Positions 56,022 to 64,000 of a stretch of DNA of 64,000 bases are shown one piece after another. The DNA is from Andalucia godoyi (Eukaryota > Discoba > Jakobea > Jakobida > Andaluciidae). Both the position numbers and the translations under genes were made by a program. Every line of letters begins with the position of its first letter. Positions within the stretch are counted from its first letter, which is position 1. The stretch lies in NCBI GenBank assembly GCA_009859145.1, contig VRVR01000042.1, positions 62,001-126,000 on the forward strand, in the 5' to 3' direction. The notes under the pieces were generated by a model. The model saw nothing but the letters and a program-made list of their open reading frames with translations, was not told the origin of the DNA and did not search any database.

Positions 56022-56924
56022 TGTCACGTCGATTGGGAAAAAAGTACGATGTGAATTTTGAATTACTTCTTCCCTCATCAGAAAAAACAAATGCACAAAC
56101 AAGCAGACTATCGTCCCCCACACTGTTCTTGTCGGTTTTGATTGTGCAAAATGTGAAACTGGTTGGCAAATTCTAGCCTTCGCCGGACTTTTTCTTATTC
56201 GCATTTTTTTTTCCTGCATCGGAGAGCAGTTGGACCTCCGCATTTGTGACCGTTGTTTTTTGTTCTATTTTTTACGTACGTTTTACAATCCATTTAATAA
56301 ATATAATTATGCAGTCTTTGCAACTTCTAATTCTTTTCCACAATAAAACCTGTACGTCTTCTCTATGTTTGTTTGTTTGTTTTCTCTTTTTCTTTCGTTG
56401 TGCTTAAATATTAAATAAAATACCGTGTGTTTTATTTATTTGTTTATAATCCAACATCAAAGCAGCTGGAATAACAGCAAACAGTTCTGCAGCACTTCGT
56501 CGCAGCCGTTCTGGCAGACAACAGACTCGAACAGAAAGGGCGTTGGAAGGAGAGATCAATGATACTCACATGTTATGATGTATTTCAAATTTTGTAACTC
56601 GTAAAAATAAAACGAGAAAGCAGCAACAGACAGAGACACGGGTCGAGAAAAAATGGAGGGAAATGAGGGGGAACGAGGCTTCAACGCGGTTTACTGTAAA
56701 TCGTGTCAAGCAGCATCCACCGTCGACATTCGTCTACTATTGCGGTTTTCTTCAGACTCGTTGTGTGTGCATTGTGTTTCTCTGTCGTATATCGGTGCTC
56801 CCTGCACCAATGGCCAATCTGTCAGCTGAGTGTGTGAAGGACGACCGAACGCGAACTGCGGCTTTTTCGAACGTTCGACGCTGTACACCCACACACGCTC
56901 AGAGAGATAGAGAGAGAGAGAGAT

Positions 56925-57021
<97 letters not shown>

Positions 57022-57038
57022 ATTTAGACATTCGCATA
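56022..57038. other. Long intergenic region, (AG)n at its end
   Basis: About 1 kb. A/T-rich near 56290-56440. A pure (AG)n tract occupies 56900-57019, ending 20 bp before the next ATG. Short frames only. Confidence 0.5.
56900..57019 (+). repeat. Long (AG)n microsatellite
   Basis: About 55-60 AG units with a few ATAG interruptions at its 5' end (AGATAG, AGATAGAG). It lies directly upstream of the phosphatase start codon, in the leader or core promoter. Confidence 0.97.
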
Positions 57039-57944
57039 ATGTTTGATTTGCTATCATATTTGATTTCAGTAGTTGCGATTTTTGCTTCGAGACTTTCGAT
57101 TCTTCGACGCATTTTTGGAATTGGGCATTCGTCGAATGACATTCCGTTTGCACTCCACAAACACTCTCTTGTTCCGCCGACCGATACCGCAGCCGTCAGT
57201 CACCATTCCCCTTCTCACTCCGGTTCCCGTTCGCGCTTTCATGAAGGTCGAGACTCGGATCGATCGATGTCTACGCTTGGTCCTTTTGCATCTTCCTTTC
57301 TGCAACCCGATGAACCAGAGTGTCATCTGATCAGCAGCCTTCCTCCTCCACCCTCTCTTATCAAGTCCATTTCTCTCAATGCTGCTGCATGCGATTCACC
57401 AAAAAAGATTCTCTTTCTTGACCTTGATGAAACACTCATTCACTCTTCTATCAATCCCGAGAGTTCCACGAAGGCGCACTATAAGTTTACTGTCACGCTG
57501 GATGGGACATTATGCGATTTTTACGTGTTTGAAAGGCCGTTTGTGGACGCGTTTCTGCAGCAATTAAGCTTTTGGTATGAATTGTGGATCTTTACAGCCT
57601 CGCTTCCGGAATATGCCAACCCCGTGATTGATCGACTCGACCGAAAAAGACTGATTTCCAAGAGATTGTTTCGACAGCAGTGCACTCTACGTGGCGAAAC
57701 GTTCGTCAAGGACATCAAATTGTACACGCCGAGGCGAGATCTGGACTTGTCAAGAGCTGTCCTCTTGGACAACTCGCCACACGCGGGAATGGTTTGCGAA
57801 GACAATCTGGTTCCGTGCATCTCATTCTACGGCGATTACGACGAGGAGTTGCTCGATTTGATTCCATTTTTCCATGCTTTGTGGTATGTACAGGATGTGC
57901 GATCCGTTATCCGTCTTCGCAAGCAAGTGACTTCAAGGCGTTAG
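57039..57944 (+). CDS. CTDNEP1/Dullard-like nuclear-envelope phosphatase
   Basis: 301 residues. A hydrophobic N-terminal anchor (MFDLLSYLISVVAIFASRL) precedes a His/Ser-rich linker and the HAD-type FCP1-like phosphatase from about 120: catalytic LDLDETLIHSS (DxDxT/L motif), FTASLPEYANPVIDRLDRKRLISKRLFRQQC, LDNSPHAGMVCEDN and DDLIPFFHAL-type tail. The length and anchor match CTDNEP1 (Dullard/Nem1), which with a Spo7-like partner dephosphorylates lipin at the nuclear envelope or ER to control lipid synthesis. The function is inferred from family. Confidence 0.93.
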   Translation: MFDLLSYLISVVAIFASRLSILRRIFGIGHSSNDIPFALHKHSLVPPTDTAAVSHHSPSHSGSRSRFHEGRDSDRSMSTLGPFASSFLQPDEPECHLISSLPPPPSLIKSISLNAAACDSPKKILFLDLDETLIHSSINPESSTKAHYKFTVTLDGTLCDFYVFERPFVDAFLQQLSFWYELWIFTASLPEYANPVIDRLDRKRLISKRLFRQQCTLRGETFVKDIKLYTPRRDLDLSRAVLLDNSPHAGMVCEDNLVPCISFYGDYDEELLDLIPFFHALWYVQDVRSVIRLRKQVTSRR

Positions 57945-58188
57945 CAAGTCGAAATCACACCACGTCGATTCCTATGGACGTGTGTATGTACCATTGTGCA
58001 CTGGCTTTCCGCTTTCCCCCTGTGTTTCCCCCGCATCGTGAATAACAAGCAGCGTGCAACGATCGGCGCTCTCGTTTCTATCCTCTAGACAATACACCCA
58101 ATACTCGAACATGCACACAGCCACTCAGCAGAACTTGCACACACAAAAAGGGACCAGGTTGCTGTTGATCATCATTTATTTACAGAGA
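57945..58188. other. Convergent 3' intergenic region
   Basis: About 240 bp between convergent genes. No gene seen. Confidence 0.5.
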
Positions 58189-58524
58189 TTATCCCCAATA
58201 GGTGCGTTGGACAACGTTGTGTTCATCGACAACGACGTTCAGTCGTTCTGGACGGTGGTCCATTGTTCCGATGTTGTGGGTCGGCGTGAAGACTCGGTGC
58301 GAGTGCGGCAGAGACTCCTTTTTGAAGTGCTTCACATGGTCAAAAGTCATTGACGACAGTTCGCTTTCCGAAACCAGCTTCTTCCCAACGAGCGAGTCAG
58401 CATCAAAAGAAGGCTCTGGCTGTCCAGACCCGCCGATCTTCACTCGCTGAATACCTCCGAAACCACCGGGCAACATGTACGCAACAGACAGAGCAACCAG
58501 TAAAAGCCCAATGAAGTAACGCAT
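58189..58524 (-). CDS. Secreted I78-like peptidase inhibitor (tentative)
   Basis: 111 residues from the ATG of MRYFIGLLLVALSVAYM, a signal peptide. The C-terminus reads DHRPERLNVVVDEHNVVQRTYWG, which has the D-x-R-x-x-R-L-N-V-x-x-D-x-x-x-V-x-x-x-x-G pattern of the potato-inhibitor-I-like/I78 serine protease inhibitor families. The region LVGKKLVSESELSS matches the family's start. The first half (GGFGGIQRVKIGGSG) is low complexity. Probably an extracellular inhibitor. The C-terminal cysteine typical of many I78 members is replaced by tryptophan. Confidence is moderate. Confidence 0.65.
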   Translation of the reverse strand: MRYFIGLLLVALSVAYMLPGGFGGIQRVKIGGSGQPEPSFDADSLVGKKLVSESELSSMTFDHVKHFKKESLPHSHRVFTPTHNIGTMDHRPERLNVVVDEHNVVQRTYWG

Positions 58525-58920
58525 AAATAAGCGGATTCGATTGATTCGCAGAAGAATAAGTTCCCAAAAGACGATTCCCTTTTCTTTTCGCAGTAGCCGT
58601 GCTTCTTTTTTGGCTTTCAGATTCGAAAAATAATAATAATATATATAATAAATATATAATTTAAAAAATAAAATTAAAAAACAATTCTGAAAGAAGAAAG
58701 AAGAAAGAAAGGAGGAGAGCTTTGTGGAGTTGCCGACTGCTGAGGAACGACAAAGAGGAAAATGGTCGACATCATTGCCAACTGCGATTGAAGTCGACCA
58801 CGCTCCAAAGTGAGCAAGCTGACCACATTTCCCCAAAGGCCAAAAAATGGGTCAGTTTCATCTCGAAGTATCACTTGACGTCCCACTTCCCCCTCCCTTC
58901 GTAGCGCCACACAATAAAGC
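58525..58920. other. Intergenic, AT-rich block
   Basis: Leader of the inhibitor gene (minus strand), with an AT-rich block at 58625-58685. No gene seen. Confidence 0.5.
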
Positions 58921-59230
58921 AGAAGCTTGCGAGCCTGTATTGTACACCAGCCGTGGCGAATCATTGCTAACCAATCCATGCTGAGTCATGCATCCTGAAC
59001 CGAATGCGAATTCAATTCAGAAGGGGATGCGGCCCCAATGTGTCGCAGCGTTCTTCAGATAGATATTACACGCATCTTTCCAATCTCTCGATCCAGATGC
59101 GGCCGGACATGACGATCCCTGACCCCCGCCTGACCCACGAACCCCGTGATTTCCCAGACGTGGCGCAGACGACTCGCAGCGAGTCGTTAAATAAAATGTG
59201 TCCCCCGTGACGTCCATGAATCACGCAAAC
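58921..59230 (-). pseudogene. Fanzor (TnpB-like nuclease) relic D
   Basis: Read on the minus strand, the region around 59020-59110 gives S-S-C-P-A-A...S-R-D-W-K-D-A-C-N-I-Y-L-K-N-A, the second zinc knuckle plus the D-R-D-W signature with a one-base insertion in the aspartate block. The first knuckle is degraded. The sequence 5' to it (59120-59230) is not clearly alignable. The 3' flank matches relic A over about 100 bp (CTTCTGAATTGAATTC-type stretch) and ends in the shared right-end motif at 58921-58946. No open reading frame survives. Opposite orientation to relics A, B and C. Confidence 0.8.
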
Positions 59231-59460
59231 CTGGCATCGAGACTCGCCGTCGTTGACAACGGGACTATTTGCCTGCTGTAATTTGCGTGTGCGACGGCCG
59301 TTGCAGGACTCAATCTTTCTTTTTCGTTCTTCATCATCTTTCGGTTTTCCATTGTTTCACATTTTCATTTGCTGCTGCTGTTGTTGTTGTTGTTGTTGTT
59401 GTTGTTGTCAATAGCCGCATATAGTTACACTTGGAAAAAAGCGGAATTCCGAAAAGAACA
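59231..59460. promoter_or_regulatory. Leader region of disordered-protein gene
   Basis: Contains a (TTG)n tract at about 59371-59408, 50 bp before the ATG. No gene seen. Confidence 0.45.
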
Positions 59461-62334
59461 ATGGCTTATTACTCTGACGATCCAAGGGTTTCCGCCTTTG
59501 AGCCTCTTCCAGCACCGTGGTCCGCGACGAATAATCACAATCATAATTACAATATCAATAATGATCATCTTTATAATAATGATGATAATGATAATGGCGA
59601 TGATGATGCTGCTGCTGCTGTTGTTGTTAACGAAGGTCGTGATGATGATGCGGACTGGAATCGATTGCTGCGAGATTCCATGACCATTCGCGTTCCTGCC
59701 CACACGCTGTCTCCGTCGTCGTTCCAGGTGCAGCAATTCAAAAAGATCGTCGCAAGTGCACAGAGAGAGATTCCTTCGTTGCTGCAGAAAAGGACTACCG
59801 AGGGCGCGTCTCCGTTTTCACCGAACAGCAGACACGGCGGCATTCGACACGGTGAAACTGCGATTAACAAGCAACGAGCTGTGATGAACTCGGAAAGACG
59901 GAAGCATATGGAAAAGGCAGAGAAGAACTCAAAAGATAGACGAACGAGAATTATGGAGTCGACTTCGTTGCATGGGCTCTATCATCACCCGCTTCCAAAG
60001 TTTTATGAATCCAGACCAAGACCAAATGTTGCGCATCAGTACACCGCAGACGAGTTTCTTAGACGCGTTTCATCGGATAAACGCGACTCTCCGAATTCAA
60101 GTACGCGGTCACCATCATCTGCTGCTCCCTCGAGGGAGATTATCGAACCGGTGGACCAAAAAAGTGGAACAGAAACAGAAACAGAAGAAGAATTGCATGA
60201 AATGAGTACCAAGCTGATGTTCGTCACTCCGGACAAGACTCTGCCGCCGCCTCCAATGCCTCCTGCGCCTCCTTCGTCTGCTTCTTCACAAGATGCCTCT
60301 ACATCGTCGTCTAGCCCCCGAGCGGGTGGTCGAGTCATGCGTCGTGCCTCCGTGTACTCCTTGTTCTCTCCTCGAAGCGCACTTGCCAGTCCTGGAAGCC
60401 AGACGCTTCCTCCGCCGCCTTTGCACCCAGTCGAGAATCCAGCTACCGATGCCTCGTCGCAACGTTCTGCAGTGTCTCCTGTTGCAGTCCGAACTTTCCG
60501 AAATAACGATACACGATCCGATGATGCTGCGCTGGTGTCGTCATCTCACTCGGATCAGGGAAACGTTGCATCCTCCAATGTCAAGGAGGAGCCGCTCGGG
60601 CCGGTCTCCCCTGTTCTGCCGGTTCCAACGCGAGCCGCTCCATTGCCCCCACCGGCGGTTCCCGTGCACGATGCACATTCCTCCTCGACCCATCCGGCTG
60701 TTGCATCTTTTGCAAAGCCCACAGAACAGCTCACAGAGCAGCCCGCAGAGCAGCCCGCAGAGAAGCCTGCAGAGAAGCCTGCAGAACAGGTCACAGAGCA
60801 GCCCGCTGAGAAGCCTGCAGAGAAGCCTGCAGAGAAGCCTGCAGAGAAGCCTGCAGAGAAGCCTGCAGAGAAGCCCGCAGAGAAGCCTGCAGAGAAGCCT
60901 GCAGAGAAGCCTGCAGAGAAGCCTGCAGAGAAGCCTGCAGAGAAGCCCGCAGAACAGCCCGTGGTTCGTTCTCCAATTGCTGTGGATTCCGGTTTTATGT
61001 CAGCTCGAACGGGAAGTGAAGGCCCACTTTCCATGCAAATGGTATTGCCAGCAACCCAGAATGTCGTCATTGCGAGTTCACCACCCATGTCTCCCATGAT
61101 TTTATCTGGTCCCTCTTCTCCGTCGAGTTCGCTTGCTTCTCCTCGCTCTTCAGATGCTGCAGACATTCCCACCGCACATTTGAATCTTGCGGACACGCAG
61201 CCGAGTCTTTCCAGCGACGCCTCCGAGAAGGTGGCAGATTTCCCAGATCATGGGGCATCCGAGAGCAACCGTAACCACATTGGCGCATCACCAAACATCC
61301 CGTCCGTAGACATCGATCCTTTTTTACCGCCCGATCAGCTTGACAGCATAGCTTCCTACTCGCCCTTGGCATCGCCTGTGTCGACACCGACAGCAGTGCG
61401 GTCTTCATCTCCGGAAGTCGAAAGCACGGCTGTTGTCCAGACTACTTCATTGCAAGAGTGTGATTCCATACTTTCAAAAGAATCGACGACGATGACAAAT
61501 GGACGTGCTGCGTCTCCTTCTCGTCCTCTTCCTTGTCCTTCTTCTCCTTCTGCTTCTGCTTCTTTGACACAGTCTGGATCTCATTTCGCAGTGCCGTCTC
61601 CTTTGACTGTTCCCGTTTCTGTTTCCGAGGATTCCGAACTTCTTGTCCAACACGCTCCGTTGTTGCCACACACTGTATCCTCGTTGCTGCCCCCGCCGCC
61701 CATGGTGCCGTCTGTTGCCGAGGATGCTTCAACTCTTGCTCCAGCTCCAGCTCCAGCTCCAGCTGCAGCTGCAGCTGCAAGAACAACTCATGCTTCTGCT
61801 TCCTCCTCCTCCTCATCATCATCATCAGCCTCCGCCCCTGTCGAACCGTCAAACGATGTTCTGAGCGAGGTTGACATGTCGAAGTTGTCTGCCAAGGACA
61901 GAGTGCGTCTCCGACTCGAGCAACGAAGAAGAAATCGCACGGACACAGTGTTTGTGGAGGAGTTCAAGATTGAACAGTCAACAGGAACTGCTGCCATCTC
62001 CAATCCAGCAGACACGACGCCGTCCTCCACGGATAACCGATCCTCTGCATCCCGCTTGGCGACGATTACGACGGCAACGGCTCCTGTGAACGGTTCGGAT
62101 GTTGTCGACCCTGCAGAACTGAAGCGTCAAGAATTGCGACAGCGAATTCGCGATCGAGTGTCTTCCAACGTTCCTGCAGCGCCTACAGATCGGTCTGAAA
62201 CACCTCCGCGGTCTCCAAGATCAGTCTCGTTTCACTCTCCCGAGTATGTTGTTTCTCCGGCAGAAACTACACGCCGTGGCTCTCCGCTCTCTGATCGACA
62301 CATTTCTTCACCTGTCTATACGAGCACTGATTGA
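59461..62334 (+). CDS. Large disordered protein with PAEK tandem repeat
   Basis: 957 residues from the ATG of [13 protein letters not shown]. An Asn/Asp-rich N-terminal patch, Pro-rich linkers ([11 protein letters not shown]) and Ser/Pro/Ala-rich tracts cover most of the protein. Residues about 420-500 are a tandem repeat of PAEK/PAEQ units coded by a 12-bp DNA repeat. Near 805-835 a conserved-looking helix ([34 protein letters not shown]) and another near 880-905 ([20 protein letters not shown]) are the only folded parts. Possibly a cytoskeletal or membrane-trafficking scaffold; no family recognised. Confidence 0.75.
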   Translation: MAYYSDDPRVSAFEPLPAPWSATNNHNHNYNINNDHLYNNDDNDNGDDDAAAAVVVNEGRDDDADWNRLLRDSMTIRVPAHTLSPSSFQVQQFKKIVASAQREIPSLLQKRTTEGASPFSPNSRHGGIRHGETAINKQRAVMNSERRKHMEKAEKNSKDRRTRIMESTSLHGLYHHPLPKFYESRPRPNVAHQYTADEFLRRVSSDKRDSPNSSTRSPSSAAPSREIIEPVDQKSGTETETEEELHEMSTKLMFVTPDKTLPPPPMPPAPPSSASSQDASTSSSSPRAGGRVMRRASVYSLFSPRSALASPGSQTLPPPPLHPVENPATDASSQRSAVSPVAVRTFRNNDTRSDDAALVSSSHSDQGNVASSNVKEEPLGPVSPVLPVPTRAAPLPPPAVPVHDAHSSSTHPAVASFAKPTEQLTEQPAEQPAEKPAEKPAEQVTEQPAEKPAEKPAEKPAEKPAEKPAEKPAEKPAEKPAEKPAEKPAEKPAEKPAEQPVVRSPIAVDSGFMSARTGSEGPLSMQMVLPATQNVVIASSPPMSPMILSGPSSPSSSLASPRSSDAADIPTAHLNLADTQPSLSSDASEKVADFPDHGASESNRNHIGASPNIPSVDIDPFLPPDQLDSIASYSPLASPVSTPTAVRSSSPEVESTAVVQTTSLQECDSILSKESTTMTNGRAASPSRPLPCPSSPSASASLTQSGSHFAVPSPLTVPVSVSEDSELLVQHAPLLPHTVSSLLPPPPMVPSVAEDASTLAPAPAPAPAAAAAARTTHASASSSSSSSSSASAPVEPSNDVLSEVDMSKLSAKDRVRLRLEQRRRNRTDTVFVEEFKIEQSTGTAAISNPADTTPSSTDNRSSASRLATITTATAPVNGSDVVDPAELKRQELRQRIRDRVSSNVPAAPTDRSETPPRSPRSVSFHSPEYVVSPAETTRRGSPLSDRHISSPVYTSTD
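60720..60960 (+). repeat. 12-bp coding tandem repeat (PAEK)n
   Basis: About 20 copies of GCAGAGAAGCCT-like units in phase, coding P-A-E-K with a few P-A-E-Q and V-T-E-Q variants at the start. Units differ mainly at silent positions (CCT/CCC), so repeats are old and protein-level constrained or recently homogenised. Confidence 0.95.
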
Positions 62335-62591
62335 TTGATTGTCCATCCGAAATTGGACTGAAGTGAAGTGAACTGAACTGAACTGAACAGACGCAATGTA
62401 ATTTTCCACACACAAATAAAACATAGCATCTAATACGATTTTATTGTTTTGTACAGTCAAAAACAAACAATGAAGACATTTCCTCACAATGCAAAAAAGA
62501 GTGCACCAGAGAAAATGAACGGGGGAATTCGCCACGCACGAACATGAAAGAGAGAGAAGAGATATTATGAAAAACTGTCAATGCACGGTGA
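62335..62591. other. Convergent 3' intergenic region
   Basis: Short GAACT-type tandem (62357-62388) and AT-rich sequence between two convergent genes. No gene seen. Confidence 0.5.
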
Positions 62592-64000
62592 TCATTCAGC
62601 ATCATCATATTCCGTCGTTGTCTTTGCTTTTGCTTTTGCCTTGCGCTTTGGAGGAGCCGAAGCAGCAGCCGGCTTCTCATCCAAATTGACGTCTTCCATC
62701 TTGGCTGGTGAATATCCCCGTTCGACATCGTCATCACCTGCGACTGCGGACGGTTCGCGCATCCGCTGTTCAGCACTCACTTGCGGACGAGTTTCGGAGC
62801 GGACACGAGCACCAGATTCCTGACGGGGTCTGAATTCCGCGCCAGCCTCAGGATCTTCAGATGTCACAAACAAACCGCGATTTTCTTCGCGTGCAGTTCG
62901 AGCAGATGCATGCGAAGATGGATCAGAAGGAGATTCAATTCCAGTGTCTGTAATCTGAGCAACCATTCCCGGAGTTTGGCCATAATCTTTGTGCGCCTTA
63001 CGCTTTGAGGGAAGATAAAAGTACGCGAGGACATACACGTACAAGTTGATCACAGTCCAGAACACCAAAAAGGTAGCAGAATTGCCCTGATTTTCGTTGC
63101 CGTCTCGTGTGACATAGACCGAAAAAATGAGTCCGCCGACGACAATCATGAACACAATAAACGACAGTCCAAAAAGGGCCTTGAAGCGCCTGCGCATTCC
63201 GACCTTGACTTGGAAGTCTTCATCGTCTTCGAGGTTTCCCTGCAAATTGCGGTCGTCCTTGTGCTGCTCCTTGAGTTCTCGCAGACGACGTTTGGCGGCT
63301 TCCTTTTGAGCAGCCGAGGCACCAACAGCACGGAACACGCTGTACATGAGGTAGAAGACGTAGATAAAGGCGAGGATAATGCCAATTACGCGGATAGCAA
63401 CATACGAGTTCACCGAGTCTTTCGCAGAGTCTGTGGTGGGGTCATTCACAGCCTGGTAGCGTTCCATGATGTACCACGCTGTCACGAAGGCGAAAATCAA
63501 AAGCATCAAGAAGATCTTGGGCGCGTAGAAGAAAAAGCCACGGCGGCTTGGCGGGACATACACCATGTTGAGCATGACAAGCCAAAAGAGGAGCAGAGAG
63601 CACACAAAGTTGACGATCAAGAAGATGTCCAAAATGGGAAACGCAAAGCCTTCGACGAAGAAGTTTGCAGCGAAGAAGGGGTTGTTGAAACCAATCAATG
63701 CAATCAGCAGAAACAGAATCCACTTCTGCTCTGTCTGTCTCACATGGCGATACTTCCAAAGCTTGGCAGAAGTGTAGAACAGCGACAGCAAGTTAAACAC
63801 GAGGAACGAGTATCGGAAGCCAATTTGGAACACCGAGAAGTCCGCGCGATAGTATGAAACCTTGAATGTCAGATCTCCCACGTTGGAGCCGAGAGTGTCC
63901 AGAGTCCGAAAGCCAAAGGTGGTCCATACCTGATAATGCGAGTACTCCAGAAACGGCTCAAACGCAATATCCACACGCTCGCAGCTCGATGCACCGTCGT
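62592..64000 (-). CDS. TMEM181-like multi-pass membrane protein (5' end outside window)
   Basis: The frame is open to the right edge, so the N-terminus (probably a signal and lumenal part) is missing; about 469 residues are present. About seven membrane segments: FRYSFLVFNLLSLFY, KWILFLLIALIGF, FLIVNFVCSLLLFWLVML, IFLMLLIFAFVTAWYI, VIGIILAFIYVFYLMYS, FGLSFIVFMIVVGG and FLVFWTVINLYVYVLAYFYLP. The pattern VWQIGFRYSFLV...EQKW...NNPFFAANFF...FYAPKIF matches TMEM181, a GOLD/Wntless-like seven-TM family. A charged helix (AAKRRLRELKEQHKDD) and disordered cytosolic C-terminus with basic end follow. Role unknown, probably secretory-pathway trafficking. Confidence 0.8.
   Translation of the reverse strand, partial: DGASSCERVDIAFEPFLEYSHYQVWTTFGFRTLDTLGSNVGDLTFKVSYYRADFSVFQIGFRYSFLVFNLLSLFYTSAKLWKYRHVRQTEQKWILFLLIALIGFNNPFFAANFFVEGFAFPILDIFLIVNFVCSLLLFWLVMLNMVYVPPSRRGFFFYAPKIFLMLLIFAFVTAWYIMERYQAVNDPTTDSAKDSVNSYVAIRVIGIILAFIYVFYLMYSVFRAVGASAAQKEAAKRRLRELKEQHKDDRNLQGNLEDDEDFQVKVGMRRRFKALFGLSFIVFMIVVGGLIFSVYVTRDGNENQGNSATFLVFWTVINLYVYVLAYFYLPSKRKAHKDYGQTPGMVAQITDTGIESPSDPSSHASARTAREENRGLFVTSEDPEAGAEFRPRQESGARVRSETRPQVSAEQRMREPSAVAGDDDVERGYSPAKMEDVNLDEKPAAASAPPKRKAKAKAKTTTEYDDAE

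Noticed and set aside
60555-61196. Long minus-strand ORF through the PAEK repeat
   Set aside because: It is a by-product of the 12-bp repeat, which is stop-free in several frames on both strands.
1-64000. tRNA, rRNA genes and CRISPR arrays
   Set aside because: No tRNA-like A/B box pairing, rRNA core sequence or regularly spaced repeats with unique spacers were seen; the tandem repeats present have no spacers.

Overview
The window is nuclear DNA of a compact, intron-poor eukaryote, most likely a free-living unicellular protist. Evidence: cytosolic ribosomal proteins uS19/RPS15 and P2, an NDUFS5-type complex I subunit (so aerobic mitochondria), a NEK kinase, a CCDC81-like centrosomal protein (so probably a centriole or flagellum), a Dullard-type nuclear-envelope phosphatase, RAD18-, ZNF598- and BAG6-like proteins, SERINC and TMEM181-like membrane proteins, and long disordered low-complexity proteins. 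Most genes are single open frames separated by 40-800 bp on both strands. I could support three introns of about 87-183 nt with GTATGT/GTATGG donors. T- or pyrimidine-rich leaders often precede the start codon. Microsatellites are common: (AAG)n, (AG)n, (TTG)n, (GT)n, GGTTT and an 8-bp minisatellite. I cannot name the species.

Layout. 0-12 kb: a secreted protein, a decayed Fanzor relic, a short-chain dehydrogenase, a RAD18-like ligase, a secreted GH31 glycosidase, an LRR protein with an endocytic-motif tail and an MFS transporter. 12-16 kb: two more Fanzor relics flanking a DMT transporter, then a secreted beta-propeller protein. 16-33 kb: a spliced gene of unknown function, a four-TM protein, a METTL2/6-type methyltransferase, a histidine phosphatase, a helical-repeat protein, a second spliced gene, NDUFS5, SERINC, CCDC81-like, an unknown protein and cathepsin L. 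33.7-36.4 kb is gene-poor. 36-49 kb: NEK kinase, a helical protein, a small acidic protein, RPS15, a dispersed repeat, a coiled-coil protein, a second DMT transporter, RPLP2, ZNF598 and a second four-TM protein. 49-64 kb: BAG6-like, PITH protein, an IQ/RVxF protein, a tiny KEN-box protein, a CTD phosphatase, an I78-like inhibitor, the fourth Fanzor relic, a large disordered protein with a PAEK repeat, and a TMEM181-like gene cut by the window edge.

The most interesting system is a family of at least four decayed Fanzor (eukaryotic TnpB-like, RNA-guided nuclease) elements at about 1.66-2.11, 11.79-12.15, 14.59-15.04 kb (+) and 58.92-59.23 kb (-). None has an intact ORF. In all four, what remains is the C-terminal part (RuvC/zinc-ribbon) plus the 3' flank, and the 3' flank carries a recurring right-end motif. 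This is where a guide (omega) RNA scaffold would be expected. A second unrelated-looking dispersed repeat pair lies at 11-267 and 42096-42574 in inverted orientation.

Start codons below are the first plausible ATG. Several of the longest open frames begin upstream at non-ATG codons, and I trimmed those.
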